Positions 49,990 to 60,345 are shown, counted from the first letter of the stretch. The stretch: DNA of 64,000 nt from an uncultured Candidatus Thioglobus sp. (GCA_905614365.1 CAJQSO010000017.1:54555-118554), one strand, 5' to 3'. Numbers and translations: made by a program. The notes: generated from the letters alone by a model not told the origin.

Positions 49990-51678
49990 TTATGAAGTTC
50001 TATTAGGATTTCCTGAGCGCTGGGATTTTTGCCAATTTAAATCAATCCATACATCAACTTCAGAAGCTTTTAGTGGCTTGTTTCCTAGCACTATATCCGC
50101 CATTTTTTCAGCCAACATAATTGTAGGTCCATTAAGATTTCCATTTGGAATTGTTGGAAATATAGATGAATCAATTACCCTTAACTTTCCAATACCATTT
50201 ACATTACCTTGGCTATCAACAACAGTCATAGTATCACTTAAATCCCCCATTTTGCAAGAGCAAGATGGATGATAAGCGCTTTCAACATTTGCCCTAACCC
50301 AAGAATCTATTTGATCGTCACTACTTACCTCTAGTCCTGGGCTTGCTTCACCCGCATTATATTCATCAAGGGCTGGCTGACTTAGAACCTCTCGAGTCAA
50401 TCGAATGCAATCTCGCCAGTCTTGCCTATCCTGCTCACTCTCTAAGTAGTTAAAAAGGATTGTTGGCTTAGCTTGCGGGTCTGAGCTATTAATTTTAATA
50501 CTACCCCTACTGCTAACCTTGTTAACACCGGCATGAACCTGATACCCATGACCCTTCATTGCTGCATTTCCATCATATCGCATTGCAGCTGGAAGAAAAT
50601 GATACTGAATATTGGGCCACTCAAGGCCTGAACGAGAACGAATAAAACCACACGATTCAAAATGATTTGTTGCGCCCAATCCAGTCTTAGATAGAATCCA
50701 GCGAACACCAATTAGGCCCTTACTAAATAAGTTTAATTTACTGTTAAGAGTAATTGGTTTTTTACAATGATATTGAAAATACACCTCAAGATGATCTTGA
50801 AGATTTTCTCCAACACCTGGCAATTCATGTTGTAGCTCAACTCCAGCATCTTTTAAAACATTTTTTGGGCCAATTCCAGATAACTGAAGTAGCTGCGGCG
50901 AACCAATAGAACCAGCACAAAGTATCACCTCTATATTCGCATTTATTACTTTAGTATCACCTTTAATTAAATACTCAATTCCAGTCGCAACTTTGCTCTT
51001 TAAGATTACTCGCTGAACAAGCACATCAGTTAGTATTGTAAGATTTGGTCTATTTTTAGCTGGCTTAATATACGCATTTGAAGTAGAGGAGCGAACCCCA
51101 TTACCAACTGTCATGTGCATAGGACCAAAGCCCTCTTGTTGCCGACCATTATAATCTGCAGTCTCTGGATAACCAGCCTCTACTCCAGCATCAATAAATG
51201 CCTGATAAAGGGGATTTAATTTCATATTATTACCATTTGAAGTCGCAACAGGACCACTACCTCCACGGTAGTTATCTTCCCCCATATGCCATTTCTCAGA
51301 TCTCTTAAAATACGGCAGACAATTTTTATACGACCACCCTTTTGCGCCTTGTTCTTCCCATTGATCAAAATCACGCGCATGACCTCGCACATAAACCATT
51401 CCATTTATAGAAGAAGAGCCTCCCATTACCTTGCCTCTAGGGCAATGCATTTTTCGGTTATCAAGAAAAGGCTCAGGCTGAGTATGAAATTGCCACGCAT
51501 ACTTATCAGTATTCATAGGATATGACAGTGCAGTTGGCATCTGAATCATTATATTTTTATCACTCCCTCCATTTTCTAGAAGTAACACTTTATTTTCTCC
51601 AGATTCACTCAAACGATTTGCTAAAACGCAGCCCGCTGAACCTGCACCTACAATAATATAATCAAAATTATTATTCAT
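49990..51678 (-). CDS. betA: Choline dehydrogenase BetA (GMC oxidoreductase)
   Basis: FAD-dependent oxidation of choline to betaine aldehyde. The dinucleotide-binding [16 protein letters not shown] opens the protein. GMC signatures [19 protein letters not shown] and [16 protein letters not shown] follow, and the catalytic histidine lies in [13 protein letters not shown] near 470. Similarity to E. coli BetA runs throughout (for example [24 protein letters not shown]). 562 residues. Adjacent to betB (17 nt), which strongly supports choline as substrate over other alcohols such as isethionate. Confidence 0.88.
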   Translation of the reverse strand: MNNNFDYIIVGAGSAGCVLANRLSESGENKVLLLENGGSDKNIMIQMPTALSYPMNTDKYAWQFHTQPEPFLDNRKMHCPRGKVMGGSSSINGMVYVRGHARDFDQWEEQGAKGWSYKNCLPYFKRSEKWHMGEDNYRGGSGPVATSNGNNMKLNPLYQAFIDAGVEAGYPETADYNGRQQEGFGPMHMTVGNGVRSSTSNAYIKPAKNRPNLTILTDVLVQRVILKSKVATGIEYLIKGDTKVINANIEVILCAGSIGSPQLLQLSGIGPKNVLKDAGVELQHELPGVGENLQDHLEVYFQYHCKKPITLNSKLNLFSKGLIGVRWILSKTGLGATNHFESCGFIRSRSGLEWPNIQYHFLPAAMRYDGNAAMKGHGYQVHAGVNKVSSRGSIKINSSDPQAKPTILFNYLESEQDRQDWRDCIRLTREVLSQPALDEYNAGEASPGLEVSSDDQIDSWVRANVESAYHPSCSCKMGDLSDTMTVVDSQGNVNGIGKLRVIDSSIFPTIPNGNLNGPTIMLAEKMADIVLGNKPLKASEVDVWIDLNWQKSQRSGNPNRTS

Positions 51679-51695
51679 ATATCTCTCAACCTACT

Positions 51696-53150
51696 TTAAT
51701 AAGGACTTTCAATATCATCCAATCGAACAAAAATACTTTTAATTTGTGTATAGTTTTTTAAAGTTTCGGGGCCATTTTCACGCCCTATTCCAGACTCTTT
51801 ATAGCCTCCAACTGGCATTTCAGCAGGTGAGTCTCCCCAGCTATTAATCCAGCAAATTCCAGCTTCTAATTGATTAATAACTCGGTGAGCTCGATTAATA
51901 TCTTGCGTAAAAATGCCTGCTGCTAGGCCAAATTTAGTATCGTTTGCCCTGTCAATAACTTCTGTCTCATCTTCAAAGCGAAGAATGGACATTACTGGTC
52001 CAAAAATTTCATCAGTTACATGCAAAGAATCATCTTTGCAATCTGCAAAAATTGTTGGCTCTACAAAAAAACCATTTTCTGTTTCTTTAGATTTATGACG
52101 ATTTCCACCAAGAACAAGTCGAGCGCCTGAATTTTTAGCTTTATCTATATAACTCATAACTTTGTCAAGATGCTTTGAGCTAATTAAAGCGCCCATCTGA
52201 GTATCTAAATTCATTGGATCACCAAGTTTTATTTTCTTACTTCGCTCGCAAGCTTTTTCTATAAATTTATCATAAATATCAGACTGAACAAACACCCTTG
52301 TTCCATTTGTACAAACCTCTCCTTGAGTATAGAAGTTAGCAAGTAGTGCACCAGAAACGGCGTTATCAATATCAGCGTCATTAAAAATAATTAAAGGTGA
52401 CTTGCCTCCAAGCTCTAGAGTCAGCTCCTTAAGAGTTCCAGCTGCATCTACCATTATCTTTTTTCCCGTACCACTTTCACCAGTAAAAGAAATTTTAGCA
52501 ATCCTTGGATGCCTAGTTAAATACTGACCCACTCGATAGTCACCTTGGACGACATTAAATACGCCTGGTGGCATTCCAGCTTCTGTATAGATTTCAGCAA
52601 GCTTTAAAACGCTAAGTGGAGTCTCTTCAGATGGCTTAAATACCATTGAATTTCCAGCGGCTAAACAAGCGGCAGATTTCCAGCATGCAATTTGAATGGG
52701 ATAGTTCCAGGCACCTATACCAGCACAAACGCCTAAAGGCTCTCTTTTTGAAATGTAAAAGGTACTCGAGTCTAGATCTTGCTGAGCACCCTGCAAACCC
52801 GGTGCAATACCCGCATAATATTCGATTACATCTGCACCAGAATGAATATCAACACAATTAGCTTCCTGTAATGGCTTACCGCAATCAGTAACTTCCAATT
52901 CAGCAAGTTCATTGTTTCTTTCTCGCAAAATAGACACTGCTTTTAATAAGATGCGGCCTCTTTCAACTGCTGTCATCTTACTCCACACAGTAAAACCCTT
53001 TTCAGCAGACTTAATAGCAGCCTCGACATCACCTTCACTAGCCTGATCTATAAGAGCTATAACTTTACCATTGGCCGGGTTAATCGACTCAAAAGTTTCA
53101 CCAGATTTGGATTTTAAATAGGCGCCATGAATATATAAATGTTCTCTCAT
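51696..53150 (-). CDS. betB: Betaine aldehyde dehydrogenase BetB
   Basis: NAD(P)-dependent oxidation of betaine aldehyde to glycine betaine. Aldehyde dehydrogenase motifs: [35 protein letters not shown] with the general-base glutamate, and [13 protein letters not shown] with the catalytic cysteine. The N-terminus [20 protein letters not shown] and the ending [19 protein letters not shown] follow E. coli BetB closely. 484 residues. It lies 80 nt downstream of iclR. Confidence 0.92.
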   Translation of the reverse strand: MREHLYIHGAYLKSKSGETFESINPANGKVIALIDQASEGDVEAAIKSAEKGFTVWSKMTAVERGRILLKAVSILRERNNELAELEVTDCGKPLQEANCVDIHSGADVIEYYAGIAPGLQGAQQDLDSSTFYISKREPLGVCAGIGAWNYPIQIACWKSAACLAAGNSMVFKPSEETPLSVLKLAEIYTEAGMPPGVFNVVQGDYRVGQYLTRHPRIAKISFTGESGTGKKIMVDAAGTLKELTLELGGKSPLIIFNDADIDNAVSGALLANFYTQGEVCTNGTRVFVQSDIYDKFIEKACERSKKIKLGDPMNLDTQMGALISSKHLDKVMSYIDKAKNSGARLVLGGNRHKSKETENGFFVEPTIFADCKDDSLHVTDEIFGPVMSILRFEDETEVIDRANDTKFGLAAGIFTQDINRAHRVINQLEAGICWINSWGDSPAEMPVGGYKESGIGRENGPETLKNYTQIKSIFVRLDDIESPY

Positions 53151-53230
53151 AAACTTAAATAAGTATCAAATTTTAAAAAACAATGATACATTCTATGAAC
53201 TAACTATAAGTAAATTAATTAATCAAAATA

Positions 53231-53920
53231 TTAAGGCATTACAATGTTTTGAAGCTGATCTTTAAGAAGACTTAGAAGATTTAATTTTTGGACGTCATCA
53301 AATCGACTAATAGGGCCTGAGACTACAATAGCGCCAACAAATTTATTACTATTAGAAATGACAGGTACGGCAAGTGCAAAGAGCGCAGCATTGTGTTCAT
53401 TTACTGATAAGTAATAACCCTTATCACGAATGTCTTTATAAAAACCTTGCTTGTCACTTTTACGCTTACCAAAAGCTAAGATAATTCGCCCTGAAGCTCC
53501 TCGATTGAGCTCTAAACGAGAACCCTGCTCAATGTTATGTCGTATCTCATCTCTTGAGTGTGCTCTATATAAGCATATACGCATATTATCTTCTTCAACA
53601 AAAAAAGATGCAGTTTCATCAGATATGTCTCTAATCCTATCAACAATAGGGCGTATCTGTTCTAGATGATTACTTTGCGTATATATAGCACTCAAATAAA
53701 GAGCCTGAGTTCCTACAACGTATTCTTTATTTTTAAGTCTTGATACGTAGCCATAGTCTTCAAGCGTACTTAGAATTCGATAAGCAGTTGAGACATTATA
53801 ATTTAACTGGTCGCAAATTTCCTTTATTGAGAATTGAGATTTATCTAATGAAAACATTGAAAGGATTTGCAAACACTTTTCAATTGCATTGTAATTTTTA
53901 TCAATAGACCTTGGTTTCAT
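53231..53920 (-). CDS. IclR-family transcriptional regulator
   Basis: 229 residues: N-terminal winged HTH (about 8-75, IKEICDQLNYNVSTAYRILSTLEDYGYVSRL) and C-terminal effector domain with GASGRIILAF and NEHNAALFALAVPV. IclR proteins often control acetate/glyoxylate or aromatic/sugar-acid catabolism. It precedes betB on the same strand and is divergent from the aceA operon, so it could regulate either side. The choline genes of E. coli use the TetR-type BetI instead, so this is an unusual partner. Confidence 0.9.
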   Translation of the reverse strand: MKPRSIDKNYNAIEKCLQILSMFSLDKSQFSIKEICDQLNYNVSTAYRILSTLEDYGYVSRLKNKEYVVGTQALYLSAIYTQSNHLEQIRPIVDRIRDISDETASFFVEEDNMRICLYRAHSRDEIRHNIEQGSRLELNRGASGRIILAFGKRKSDKQGFYKDIRDKGYYLSVNEHNAALFALAVPVISNSNKFVGAIVVSGPISRFDDVQKLNLLSLLKDQLQNIVMP

Positions 53921-53924
53921 TTTA

Positions 53925-53939
53925 TTTCATATTATGAAA
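53925..53939. promoter_or_regulatory. 15-bp palindrome upstream of iclR
   Basis: TTTCATATTATGAAA has perfect 6-bp arms around 3 bp and starts 5 bp before the iclR start codon. IclR proteins bind short imperfect palindromes rich in TGAAA/TTTCA, so autoregulation is possible. The motif is short and the DNA AT-rich. Confidence 0.3.
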
Positions 53940-54091
53940 AAATTATATTATATAGTGAAATTATTTGATCATTTTATCTTTTAATTGGTATTATTAAAAA
54001 ATAACTAAAAAGTAGTTTTATCAGAAGCTTAAGTATATAAAAGTGGTTATAAAAACTACCTAAGATAAATTTAAATTAAAAGGAGAAATTA

Positions 54092-55399
54092 ATGAATAGA
54101 AAAGAGCAAATTCAAGCCCTAGAAAAAGATTGGAAAGAAAACTCTAGGTGGTCAGACGTAAAACGCACCTATTCCGCAGAAGATGTTGTTAGACTTCGTG
54201 GCTCTGTTCAGCCGGAATGCACTTATGCTAGAAGAGGCGCTGAAAAACTATGGGAACTTGTCAATGGCTCAGCTAAAAAAGGCTACGTAAATTCTATGGG
54301 CGCTATTACTGCTGGACAGGCTATGCAGCAGGCTAAAGCTGGAATTGAAGCAGTATATCTCTCAGGCTGGCAAGTTGCTGCAGATGGCAATACATCTGAA
54401 ACAATGTACCCAGATCAATCACTCTATGCATACGACTCTGTGCCTACCATGGTTAGAAGAATCAATAATACATTTAAAAGAGCAGATGAGATTCAATGGG
54501 CTCAAGGAATCAATCCTGGTGATGATAAATTTATTGACTTCTTTTTACCAATTGTTGCAGATGCTGAAGCCGGATTTGGAGGCGTATTAAATTCATTTGA
54601 ATTAATGAAAAATATGATTACTAGTGGTGCTGCTGGAGCTCATTTTGAAGACCAGTTGGCTGCAGTTAAAAAATGTGGTCATATGGGCGGCAAAGTTTTA
54701 GTTCCAACTCAAGAAGCAGTTCAAAAATTAATATCTGCTCGCTTAGCTTCAGATGTTATGGGAGTTCCTACTCTACTTCTTGCCAGAACTGACGCAGAAG
54801 CTGCTAACCTTCTAACTTCAGATGTAGATCCTTATGATGCTCCATTTGTTACTGGAAAAAGAACTGCTGAAGGCTTTTATGTTGTTAAAAATGGATTAGA
54901 GCAATCAATATCAAGAGGAGTGGCTTATGCCCCTTATGCTGATCTAGTTTGGTGTGAAACTGGTAAACCAGATCTTGGCTTTGCTCGCGAATTTGCTGAA
55001 GCTGTTTTAGCTGAAAATCCTAATCAGCTGCTTGCATACAATTGTTCTCCATCGTTCAACTGGAAAAAGAATCTAAATGACAGTCAAATTGCTTCTTTCC
55101 AGGAAGATATTTCAGCGATGGGATATAAGTATCAATTTATCACTTTAGCTGGCATCCACAATATGTGGTATAACATGTTTGACCTTGCATATGATTACGC
55201 AAAAGGCGAAGGCATGAAGCACTATGTAAATAAGGTTCAAGAGCCTGAGTTTGATGCTGCTAAGAAAGGCTATACTTTTGCATCTCATCAACAAGAAGTT
55301 GGTGCAGGATATTTTGATGACGTTACAACTGTTATACAGGGTGGCGAGTCATCGGTTACTGCATTAAAAGGCTCAACTGAAGAAGAGCAGTTTAATTAA
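54092..55399 (+). CDS. aceA: Isocitrate lyase AceA
   Basis: Cleaves isocitrate to glyoxylate and succinate, opening the glyoxylate bypass. The catalytic cysteine is in [17 protein letters not shown] near 195-210. Further signatures are [37 protein letters not shown] and [15 protein letters not shown]. 435 residues, same as E. coli. AAAGGAG lies seven nt before the ATG. Divergent from iclR across 171 bp; aceK follows after a hairpin. Confidence 0.96.
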   Translation: MNRKEQIQALEKDWKENSRWSDVKRTYSAEDVVRLRGSVQPECTYARRGAEKLWELVNGSAKKGYVNSMGAITAGQAMQQAKAGIEAVYLSGWQVAADGNTSETMYPDQSLYAYDSVPTMVRRINNTFKRADEIQWAQGINPGDDKFIDFFLPIVADAEAGFGGVLNSFELMKNMITSGAAGAHFEDQLAAVKKCGHMGGKVLVPTQEAVQKLISARLASDVMGVPTLLLARTDAEAANLLTSDVDPYDAPFVTGKRTAEGFYVVKNGLEQSISRGVAYAPYADLVWCETGKPDLGFAREFAEAVLAENPNQLLAYNCSPSFNWKKNLNDSQIASFQEDISAMGYKYQFITLAGIHNMWYNMFDLAYDYAKGEGMKHYVNKVQEPEFDAAKKGYTFASHQQEVGAGYFDDVTTVIQGGESSVTALKGSTEEEQFN

Positions 55400-55419
55400 G
55401 TTTTAAGCTGCTATAAATC

Positions 55420-55450
55420 AAGCCTTCTTAGCTAAAGAAGGCTTTAATTT
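55420..55450 (+). terminator. Hairpin after aceA (attenuator)
   Basis: A 9-bp stem AGCCTTCTT (55421-55429) / AAGAAGGCT (55435-55443) with a 5-nt loop and a mixed TTAATTT tail. The weak T run suggests partial termination, giving more aceA than aceK message, as in the E. coli ace operon. Confidence 0.65.
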
Positions 55451-55464
55451 GGTAACTATTTATT

Positions 55465-57276
55465 ATGCTTAGTAACTCATCTCAAAAGCTCTCTTTATCA
55501 ATAGCTAAAAAGATTTTAATTGGCTTTGAGTATCATTATCAAAACATTAAGAGTGCCTCCATAGAAGCAAAAAGATGTTTTGAGGAGAGAGAGTGGCAAA
55601 AAATAGAAGACGATTCAAAATTAAGACTAAATTTCTATGATGAACAAGTTGATGACTTTTGTAAAAAATTATCCCTAGAATTAAAAAAACAAACCCTATA
55701 TGGTGCAAAGGCTGAATTTAATGAGTCGCCGAGTATGGAAAAATTTAACTCGGAGTTCTGGAAAAATACAAAGCATGTCTACATTGAACTAATAACTGAA
55801 CACAAGCAGCCTGAGCTTGCTGAAACCTTTTACAACTCGGTATTTTGTAGGATATTTTCAAGAAGTTTTTATAATAACCAATATATTTTTACAAGGCCAT
55901 GCGTATCTCTTAATTATATTGATATGGATGAGCCAGTAATAGATAGCTACTTTGTTGAACATGGTCAGCTCAGCGAAGCCTTTACATCTATTCTTAATAG
56001 TTACAATTTCAAATGTGAGTTTGGAAATCTTAGCCAAGATATCCAGAGATTGAAAGAACAGCTTTATAGCCAAATACCGCGACTAGACTCTGAAGTTTTT
56101 GAGATTCAAGTTATTAGTACCCCTTTTATCAGAGGAAAATGCGCCTATATTGTAGGGAAAATTGTCTCCCAGCTCCACTCAGATACGCCACTCCTTATTG
56201 CTCTATTGAATGACGAAAAGAAAGGATTATATGTTGATAGTCTTTTAACTGAAATTGGAGGGATATCCGTTGTCTTTAGTTTTTCAAGATCATACTTTTT
56301 TATTACAACAGATTACCCTTCTGCAATTGTTGAATATTTAAAAGAGATCTTGCCAGGAAAAACTAGGGCAGTTCTATATAGCGCCATTGGGCTTCATAAA
56401 CAAGGCAAAACTTTACTGTATCGACATTTTTTAAAGTACTCAAAAATTACTAGTGAGAAGTTAATAATTGCGCCTGGCATAAAAGGCATGGTTATGTCTG
56501 TCTTTACTTTTCCAATGTATCCGTATGTATTCAAAATTATCAACGATCAATTTGCGCCTCCTAAAATGGGCACAAAAGAGATGGTTAAGGACAGGTACTA
56601 CTTCGTTAAAAACCACGTAAGAATAGGGAGATTAGCAGATACGTGGGAGTTTTCAAATGTTGCATTCCCATTAAAAGATATCGATGACGAATTATTAACA
56701 GAGTTAAAGAAAAAAGCAGGCTCAAACATTGAGATTGAGGGAGATTTATTAATCATTAAACATATGTATATTGAAAATAAAATGACCCCACTAAACATGT
56801 ACCTTGAAACTGCAAACAAAGAGCAGCAAACAAATATAATTAATGATTATGGTAAAGCAATAGATGAGCTAATTAACTCAAATATTTTTCCAGGCGATAT
56901 GCTAACAAAAAATTTTGGAGTAACTCGTCAGAATAGAGTGGTCTTTTATGACTATGATGAAATTACCTTAATGAGCACTCCAGTCTTTAAAAAGATTCCT
57001 GAATCCAAGACCTATGAGCAAGAGCTAGCTTCTGAGCCGTGGTACTACGTTGGTCAGAATGACGTCTTTCCAGAAGAATTTAGATATTTCATTCTTCCAA
57101 ACCCCTATATGAAAGAAGTATTTAACAGAAATTATAAAAAACTTCTTGATGCAGACTACTGGATTTCAATACAAGAAAAAATTAAAACTAATGGCGTGAT
57201 GGATTACTATCCATATGGATCAGAAAAACGTATGAGTGAAATATATGGAGAAACTGATGACACTATCGACATGTGA
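55465..57276 (+). CDS. aceK: Isocitrate dehydrogenase kinase/phosphatase AceK
   Basis: Bifunctional enzyme that inactivates or reactivates isocitrate dehydrogenase and so splits isocitrate between the TCA cycle and the glyoxylate bypass. The family ATP-site lysine appears in YPYVFKIINDQFAPPKMG near 350, and the acidic catalytic motif in VVFYDYDEITLM near 492. 603 residues, near E. coli AceK (578). The C-terminal codons overlap the rraA-like gene by 20 nt. Confidence 0.94.
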   Translation: MLSNSSQKLSLSIAKKILIGFEYHYQNIKSASIEAKRCFEEREWQKIEDDSKLRLNFYDEQVDDFCKKLSLELKKQTLYGAKAEFNESPSMEKFNSEFWKNTKHVYIELITEHKQPELAETFYNSVFCRIFSRSFYNNQYIFTRPCVSLNYIDMDEPVIDSYFVEHGQLSEAFTSILNSYNFKCEFGNLSQDIQRLKEQLYSQIPRLDSEVFEIQVISTPFIRGKCAYIVGKIVSQLHSDTPLLIALLNDEKKGLYVDSLLTEIGGISVVFSFSRSYFFITTDYPSAIVEYLKEILPGKTRAVLYSAIGLHKQGKTLLYRHFLKYSKITSEKLIIAPGIKGMVMSVFTFPMYPYVFKIINDQFAPPKMGTKEMVKDRYYFVKNHVRIGRLADTWEFSNVAFPLKDIDDELLTELKKKAGSNIEIEGDLLIIKHMYIENKMTPLNMYLETANKEQQTNIINDYGKAIDELINSNIFPGDMLTKNFGVTRQNRVVFYDYDEITLMSTPVFKKIPESKTYEQELASEPWYYVGQNDVFPEEFRYFILPNPYMKEVFNRNYKKLLDADYWISIQEKIKTNGVMDYYPYGSEKRMSEIYGETDDTIDM

Positions 57277-57736
57277 TATTTCCGATAAGCTCCATCCGAA
57301 TATCCAGTACCTAGAGCCGGTATATAAGAGTTTTGGGTTAAAAAAATCATTTTCAGGTCATATTGTTACTGTTAAATGTTATGAGGATAACTCTCTAGTT
57401 GAGGAAGCTTTAAACAGTAATGGCAAAGGATCAGTATTAGTTATAGATGCAGGCGGCTCTATGAAGTGCGCAATGCTAGGTGATAAAAGAGTAACTGATG
57501 CAATCAAAAATGAATGGGAAGGAATTATTGTCTTCGGATTAATTAGAGATTCAGTAGCTATAAATTTAATGCCAATTGGTATTCGAGCGCTTGGCGTTTG
57601 CCCATTAAAAAGTGTTAAAAAAGGAATTGGGAAAAGAAATTTAAATGTATCTTTTTCAAATGTAAAATTTATTCTAAATGAATACATTTACGCCGATGAA
57701 GATGGCGTAATAGTTACTAAAAATAAGGTAAATTAA
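57257..57736 (+). CDS. RraA-family protein (RNase E inhibitor or HMG aldolase/oxaloacetate decarboxylase type)
   Basis: 159 residues with the RraA fold pattern: FGLKKSFSGHIVTVKCYEDNS, LVIDAGGSMKCAMLGD, NEWEGIIVFGLIRDS, LGVCPLKSVKKGIG and YADEDGVIV. Residues R97-D98 (GLIRDS) retain the Arg-Asp pair that active 4-hydroxy-4-methyl-2-oxoglutarate aldolases use; E. coli RraA has Arg-Gln there. So it may be an aldolase/decarboxylase instead of an RNase E regulator. The start at 57257 has GGAG seven nt upstream; earlier in-frame ATGs (57236, 57245) lack this. Its stop overlaps the glcB start (TAATG). Confidence 0.85.
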   Translation: MTLSTCDISDKLHPNIQYLEPVYKSFGLKKSFSGHIVTVKCYEDNSLVEEALNSNGKGSVLVIDAGGSMKCAMLGDKRVTDAIKNEWEGIIVFGLIRDSVAINLMPIGIRALGVCPLKSVKKGIGKRNLNVSFSNVKFILNEYIYADEDGVIVTKNKVN

Positions 57737-59880
57737 TGAGCAGTGATAGACAAATAATTAATAAGATTCAAGTAGATAATACTTTTTTTAGCTTCATTGA
57801 AAAAGAGGTTTGTGATGGATTGAATATTTCAGCAAAAGACTTCTTTAAATCCCTCTCTCAAGTTTTAAACGAGCTTCAGGAAAAGAACACAGCTCTTCTT
57901 GAAAAAAGAGATTTACTGCAATCAAAAATTGATCAGTGGCATAGTGAAAATAAAAGAATTGATCTTCAGAGTTACAAGAAATTTTTAGAGGACATTGAAT
58001 ACATTAGTCCAGTGCCTGATAAATTTTCAATTGATGTTGAGGAAGTAGATGATGAGATTTCTCAAATTGCTGGTCCTCAGCTTGTTGTTCCTATTACTAA
58101 TCAGCGCTTTGTGCTTAATGCGGTGAATGCACGCTGGGGAAGTTTATTTGACTCTCTTTACGGCACTAATGTAATTCCAAACAAAGGCAGTATGAGCACG
58201 TCTTTTGCGCACAACCTTCAGCGCGTTAATCGAACTGCTGAACTTGCCTGTGACTTTCTTGATGAAATTGCGCCCCTCAAAGGAGCTTCCTATAGGCAAA
58301 TTACCTCTCAAGTTAAATACTCTGGGGCTTTAATATTCAACCTAAATGATGGTGAATTAGCGACCTTAATTAATCCAGAAAAATATATAGGATTAACTGA
58401 GGATGGGCATATATTGCTTAAAAATAACAACCTTCATCTTGAGGTGGTTTGTGATCAAGAAAGAAGTTTACATAAGAGTGGTATTTTTGATGTCATTCTT
58501 GAGTCCGCAATAACAACTATTGTTGATTTTGAAGACTCAGCTTCTACGGTTTCAAATGCGGAAAAAATTCATGCATATCGCAACTACTTAGGCTTAATGA
58601 AGCGTGAACTTAGCACGACATTTACCAAAGGCGGTCAAACCGTTACTCGCTCATTAAATGATGACAAAGTTTGTACTGACATAAATGGGGATAAATTCAG
58701 CTTAGCTGGAACAAGCCTTACTCTAGTTCGTAATGTTGGCATTCATATGATGACAGAAATTGTTCGTAATCTTGATGACTCACCAATTCCTGAGGGGATA
58801 TTAGACGCAATGGTAACTTCACTTATTGCGCTTCACGATATTAAAATTAAAGCGAATTCAAAAAAAGGAAGTCTCTATATTGTTAAGCCTAAATTGCATG
58901 GGCCTGAAGAAGTAAAATTTACAATGCAGTTATTCGAACTTGTTGAAAAAGCCCTATCTCTAAAAACTAACACGCTCAAAATAGGTGTAATGGATGAAGA
59001 AAGAAGAACCACTCTTAATCTTAAAGCGTGTATTCATGAAGCAAAAAGCCGTATTATTTTCATAAATACCGGATTTTTAGATCGCACAGGTGATGAGATT
59101 CATACGTCTATGATGGCTGGCCCAATGCGGTGTAAAGATCTTATAAAAGAAGAGGCTTGGTATTCAGCATATGAACCAAACAATGTAAGTACTGGTCTTG
59201 ATTGTGGATTCTTTAAAAAAGCTCAAATTGGAAAAGGAATGTGGGCTCAGCCAGATCAAATGCGGCAAATGCTTGATAATAAAATGGTTCATTTAGAGGC
59301 TGGCGCAAGCTGCTCATGGGTCCCATCTCCAACCGCAGCGACTTTACATGCAACGCATTATCATCGCTTTGATGTGTTTCATAAGCAAAAAGAGCTTCTA
59401 GCAAATCAACAACACCCAAACCAAGATGACTTGCTTGTAATTCCTTTCTTAAAGATTGAAGAACAAATGCCTAAAGAGAAAATCATCAACGAAATAAACA
59501 ATAATGCGCAAAGTATATTAGGTTATGTTGTTAAGTGGATTAACCAAGGTATTGGTTGTTCTAAGGTTCAAGATATTAACCATGTTGGGCTTATGGAAGA
59601 CCGCGCAACCCTTAGGATATCCTCGCAACATATGGCTAACTGGCTTCATCATGGGATGTGCTCAAAAGATGAAGTAAATAAAGCATTTGAAGAAATGTCT
59701 GTTATCGTTGACGATCAGAATAAGTATGACCCAAGCTACCTTCCACTTGCGCCAAATTATGACAGTTTTGCATACAAAGCATCAATTGCTCTAGCTTTTG
59801 AAGGAGCGAGTCAGCCTAGTGGCTATACGGAAGCAATCTTAATAAAATACAGACGTAAGTTTCTTGAAGCTAATAAGTAA
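57736..59880 (+). CDS. glcB: Malate synthase G
   Basis: Condenses glyoxylate with acetyl-CoA to malate, completing the bypass. 714 residues, the length of the monomeric G form. Signatures: VVPITNQRFVLNAVNARWGS, TIVDFEDSASTVSNAEK, GVMDEERRTTLNLKACIHE with the catalytic arginine, GPMRCKDLIKEE, and GLMEDRATLRISSQHMANW with the catalytic aspartate. It is the last gene of aceA-aceK-rraA-glcB. E. coli instead pairs aceA with malate synthase A. Confidence 0.96.
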   Translation: MSSDRQIINKIQVDNTFFSFIEKEVCDGLNISAKDFFKSLSQVLNELQEKNTALLEKRDLLQSKIDQWHSENKRIDLQSYKKFLEDIEYISPVPDKFSIDVEEVDDEISQIAGPQLVVPITNQRFVLNAVNARWGSLFDSLYGTNVIPNKGSMSTSFAHNLQRVNRTAELACDFLDEIAPLKGASYRQITSQVKYSGALIFNLNDGELATLINPEKYIGLTEDGHILLKNNNLHLEVVCDQERSLHKSGIFDVILESAITTIVDFEDSASTVSNAEKIHAYRNYLGLMKRELSTTFTKGGQTVTRSLNDDKVCTDINGDKFSLAGTSLTLVRNVGIHMMTEIVRNLDDSPIPEGILDAMVTSLIALHDIKIKANSKKGSLYIVKPKLHGPEEVKFTMQLFELVEKALSLKTNTLKIGVMDEERRTTLNLKACIHEAKSRIIFINTGFLDRTGDEIHTSMMAGPMRCKDLIKEEAWYSAYEPNNVSTGLDCGFFKKAQIGKGMWAQPDQMRQMLDNKMVHLEAGASCSWVPSPTAATLHATHYHRFDVFHKQKELLANQQHPNQDDLLVIPFLKIEEQMPKEKIINEINNNAQSILGYVVKWINQGIGCSKVQDINHVGLMEDRATLRISSQHMANWLHHGMCSKDEVNKAFEEMSVIVDDQNKYDPSYLPLAPNYDSFAYKASIALAFEGASQPSGYTEAILIKYRRKFLEANK

Positions 59881-59949
59881 TAAATATGATGGAGGATTTG
59901 AGATTCAACTAATTACCTGCAGCCTTTCTATATAGAGCGATTAATAAAT

Positions 59950-60345
59950 TTAGTCATCAAATTCTTTGCTGTGTTTTCTTAATTTATCTACAAGAGAGAT
60001 AATCTTTTTATCTCCTCTTAAAGACTCGTGAATATAGTCAAAGTATTCAAACCCATTGTCTTTAAACTGTCTTGAAATATTTGGGTAATACCACTGCTTA
60101 TCTAATGTATTAAGAACAAACTCTCTATTAACCCATAAAGACTCATCTGCTGACTCAAAGACCTGATCAATAATATGCTCTGCCTTTAAACAGCCAAAGA
60201 TAATATCCACATCTTTCCAGAGTTCAACAGGAAACTGTGGATAGTGCTCTTCATCTATATTAAATGTATTAATGCCATCTAATATTTCTTCTTTACTTGT
60301 TCCAATGAATTCACCATCGTGATTCTCAATTTTATTACCTTCCAC
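59950..60345 (-). CDS. Uncharacterised acidic protein
   Basis: 131 residues, not recognised with confidence. Start is GTG, supported by AAGGAG seven nt upstream. The middle stretch (ADESLWVNREFVLNTLDKQW) faintly recalls DUF4116-type repeats found in leucine-rich-repeat-like proteins, but one unit is not enough to assign it. No signal peptide or membrane segment. It lies 40 nt after the DUF924 gene on the same strand and may share its transcript. Confidence 0.6.
   Translation of the reverse strand: MEGNKIENHDGEFIGTSKEEILDGINTFNIDEEHYPQFPVELWKDVDIIFGCLKAEHIIDQVFESADESLWVNREFVLNTLDKQWYYPNISRQFKDNGFEYFDYIHESLRGDKKIISLVDKLRKHSKEFDD

Noticed and set aside
49990..51678. GMC oxidoreductase as isethionate dehydrogenase feeding Xsc
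   Set aside because: The protein follows E. coli BetA along its whole length and lies next to a canonical betB, so choline is the better substrate; distance from xsc is over 9 kb.
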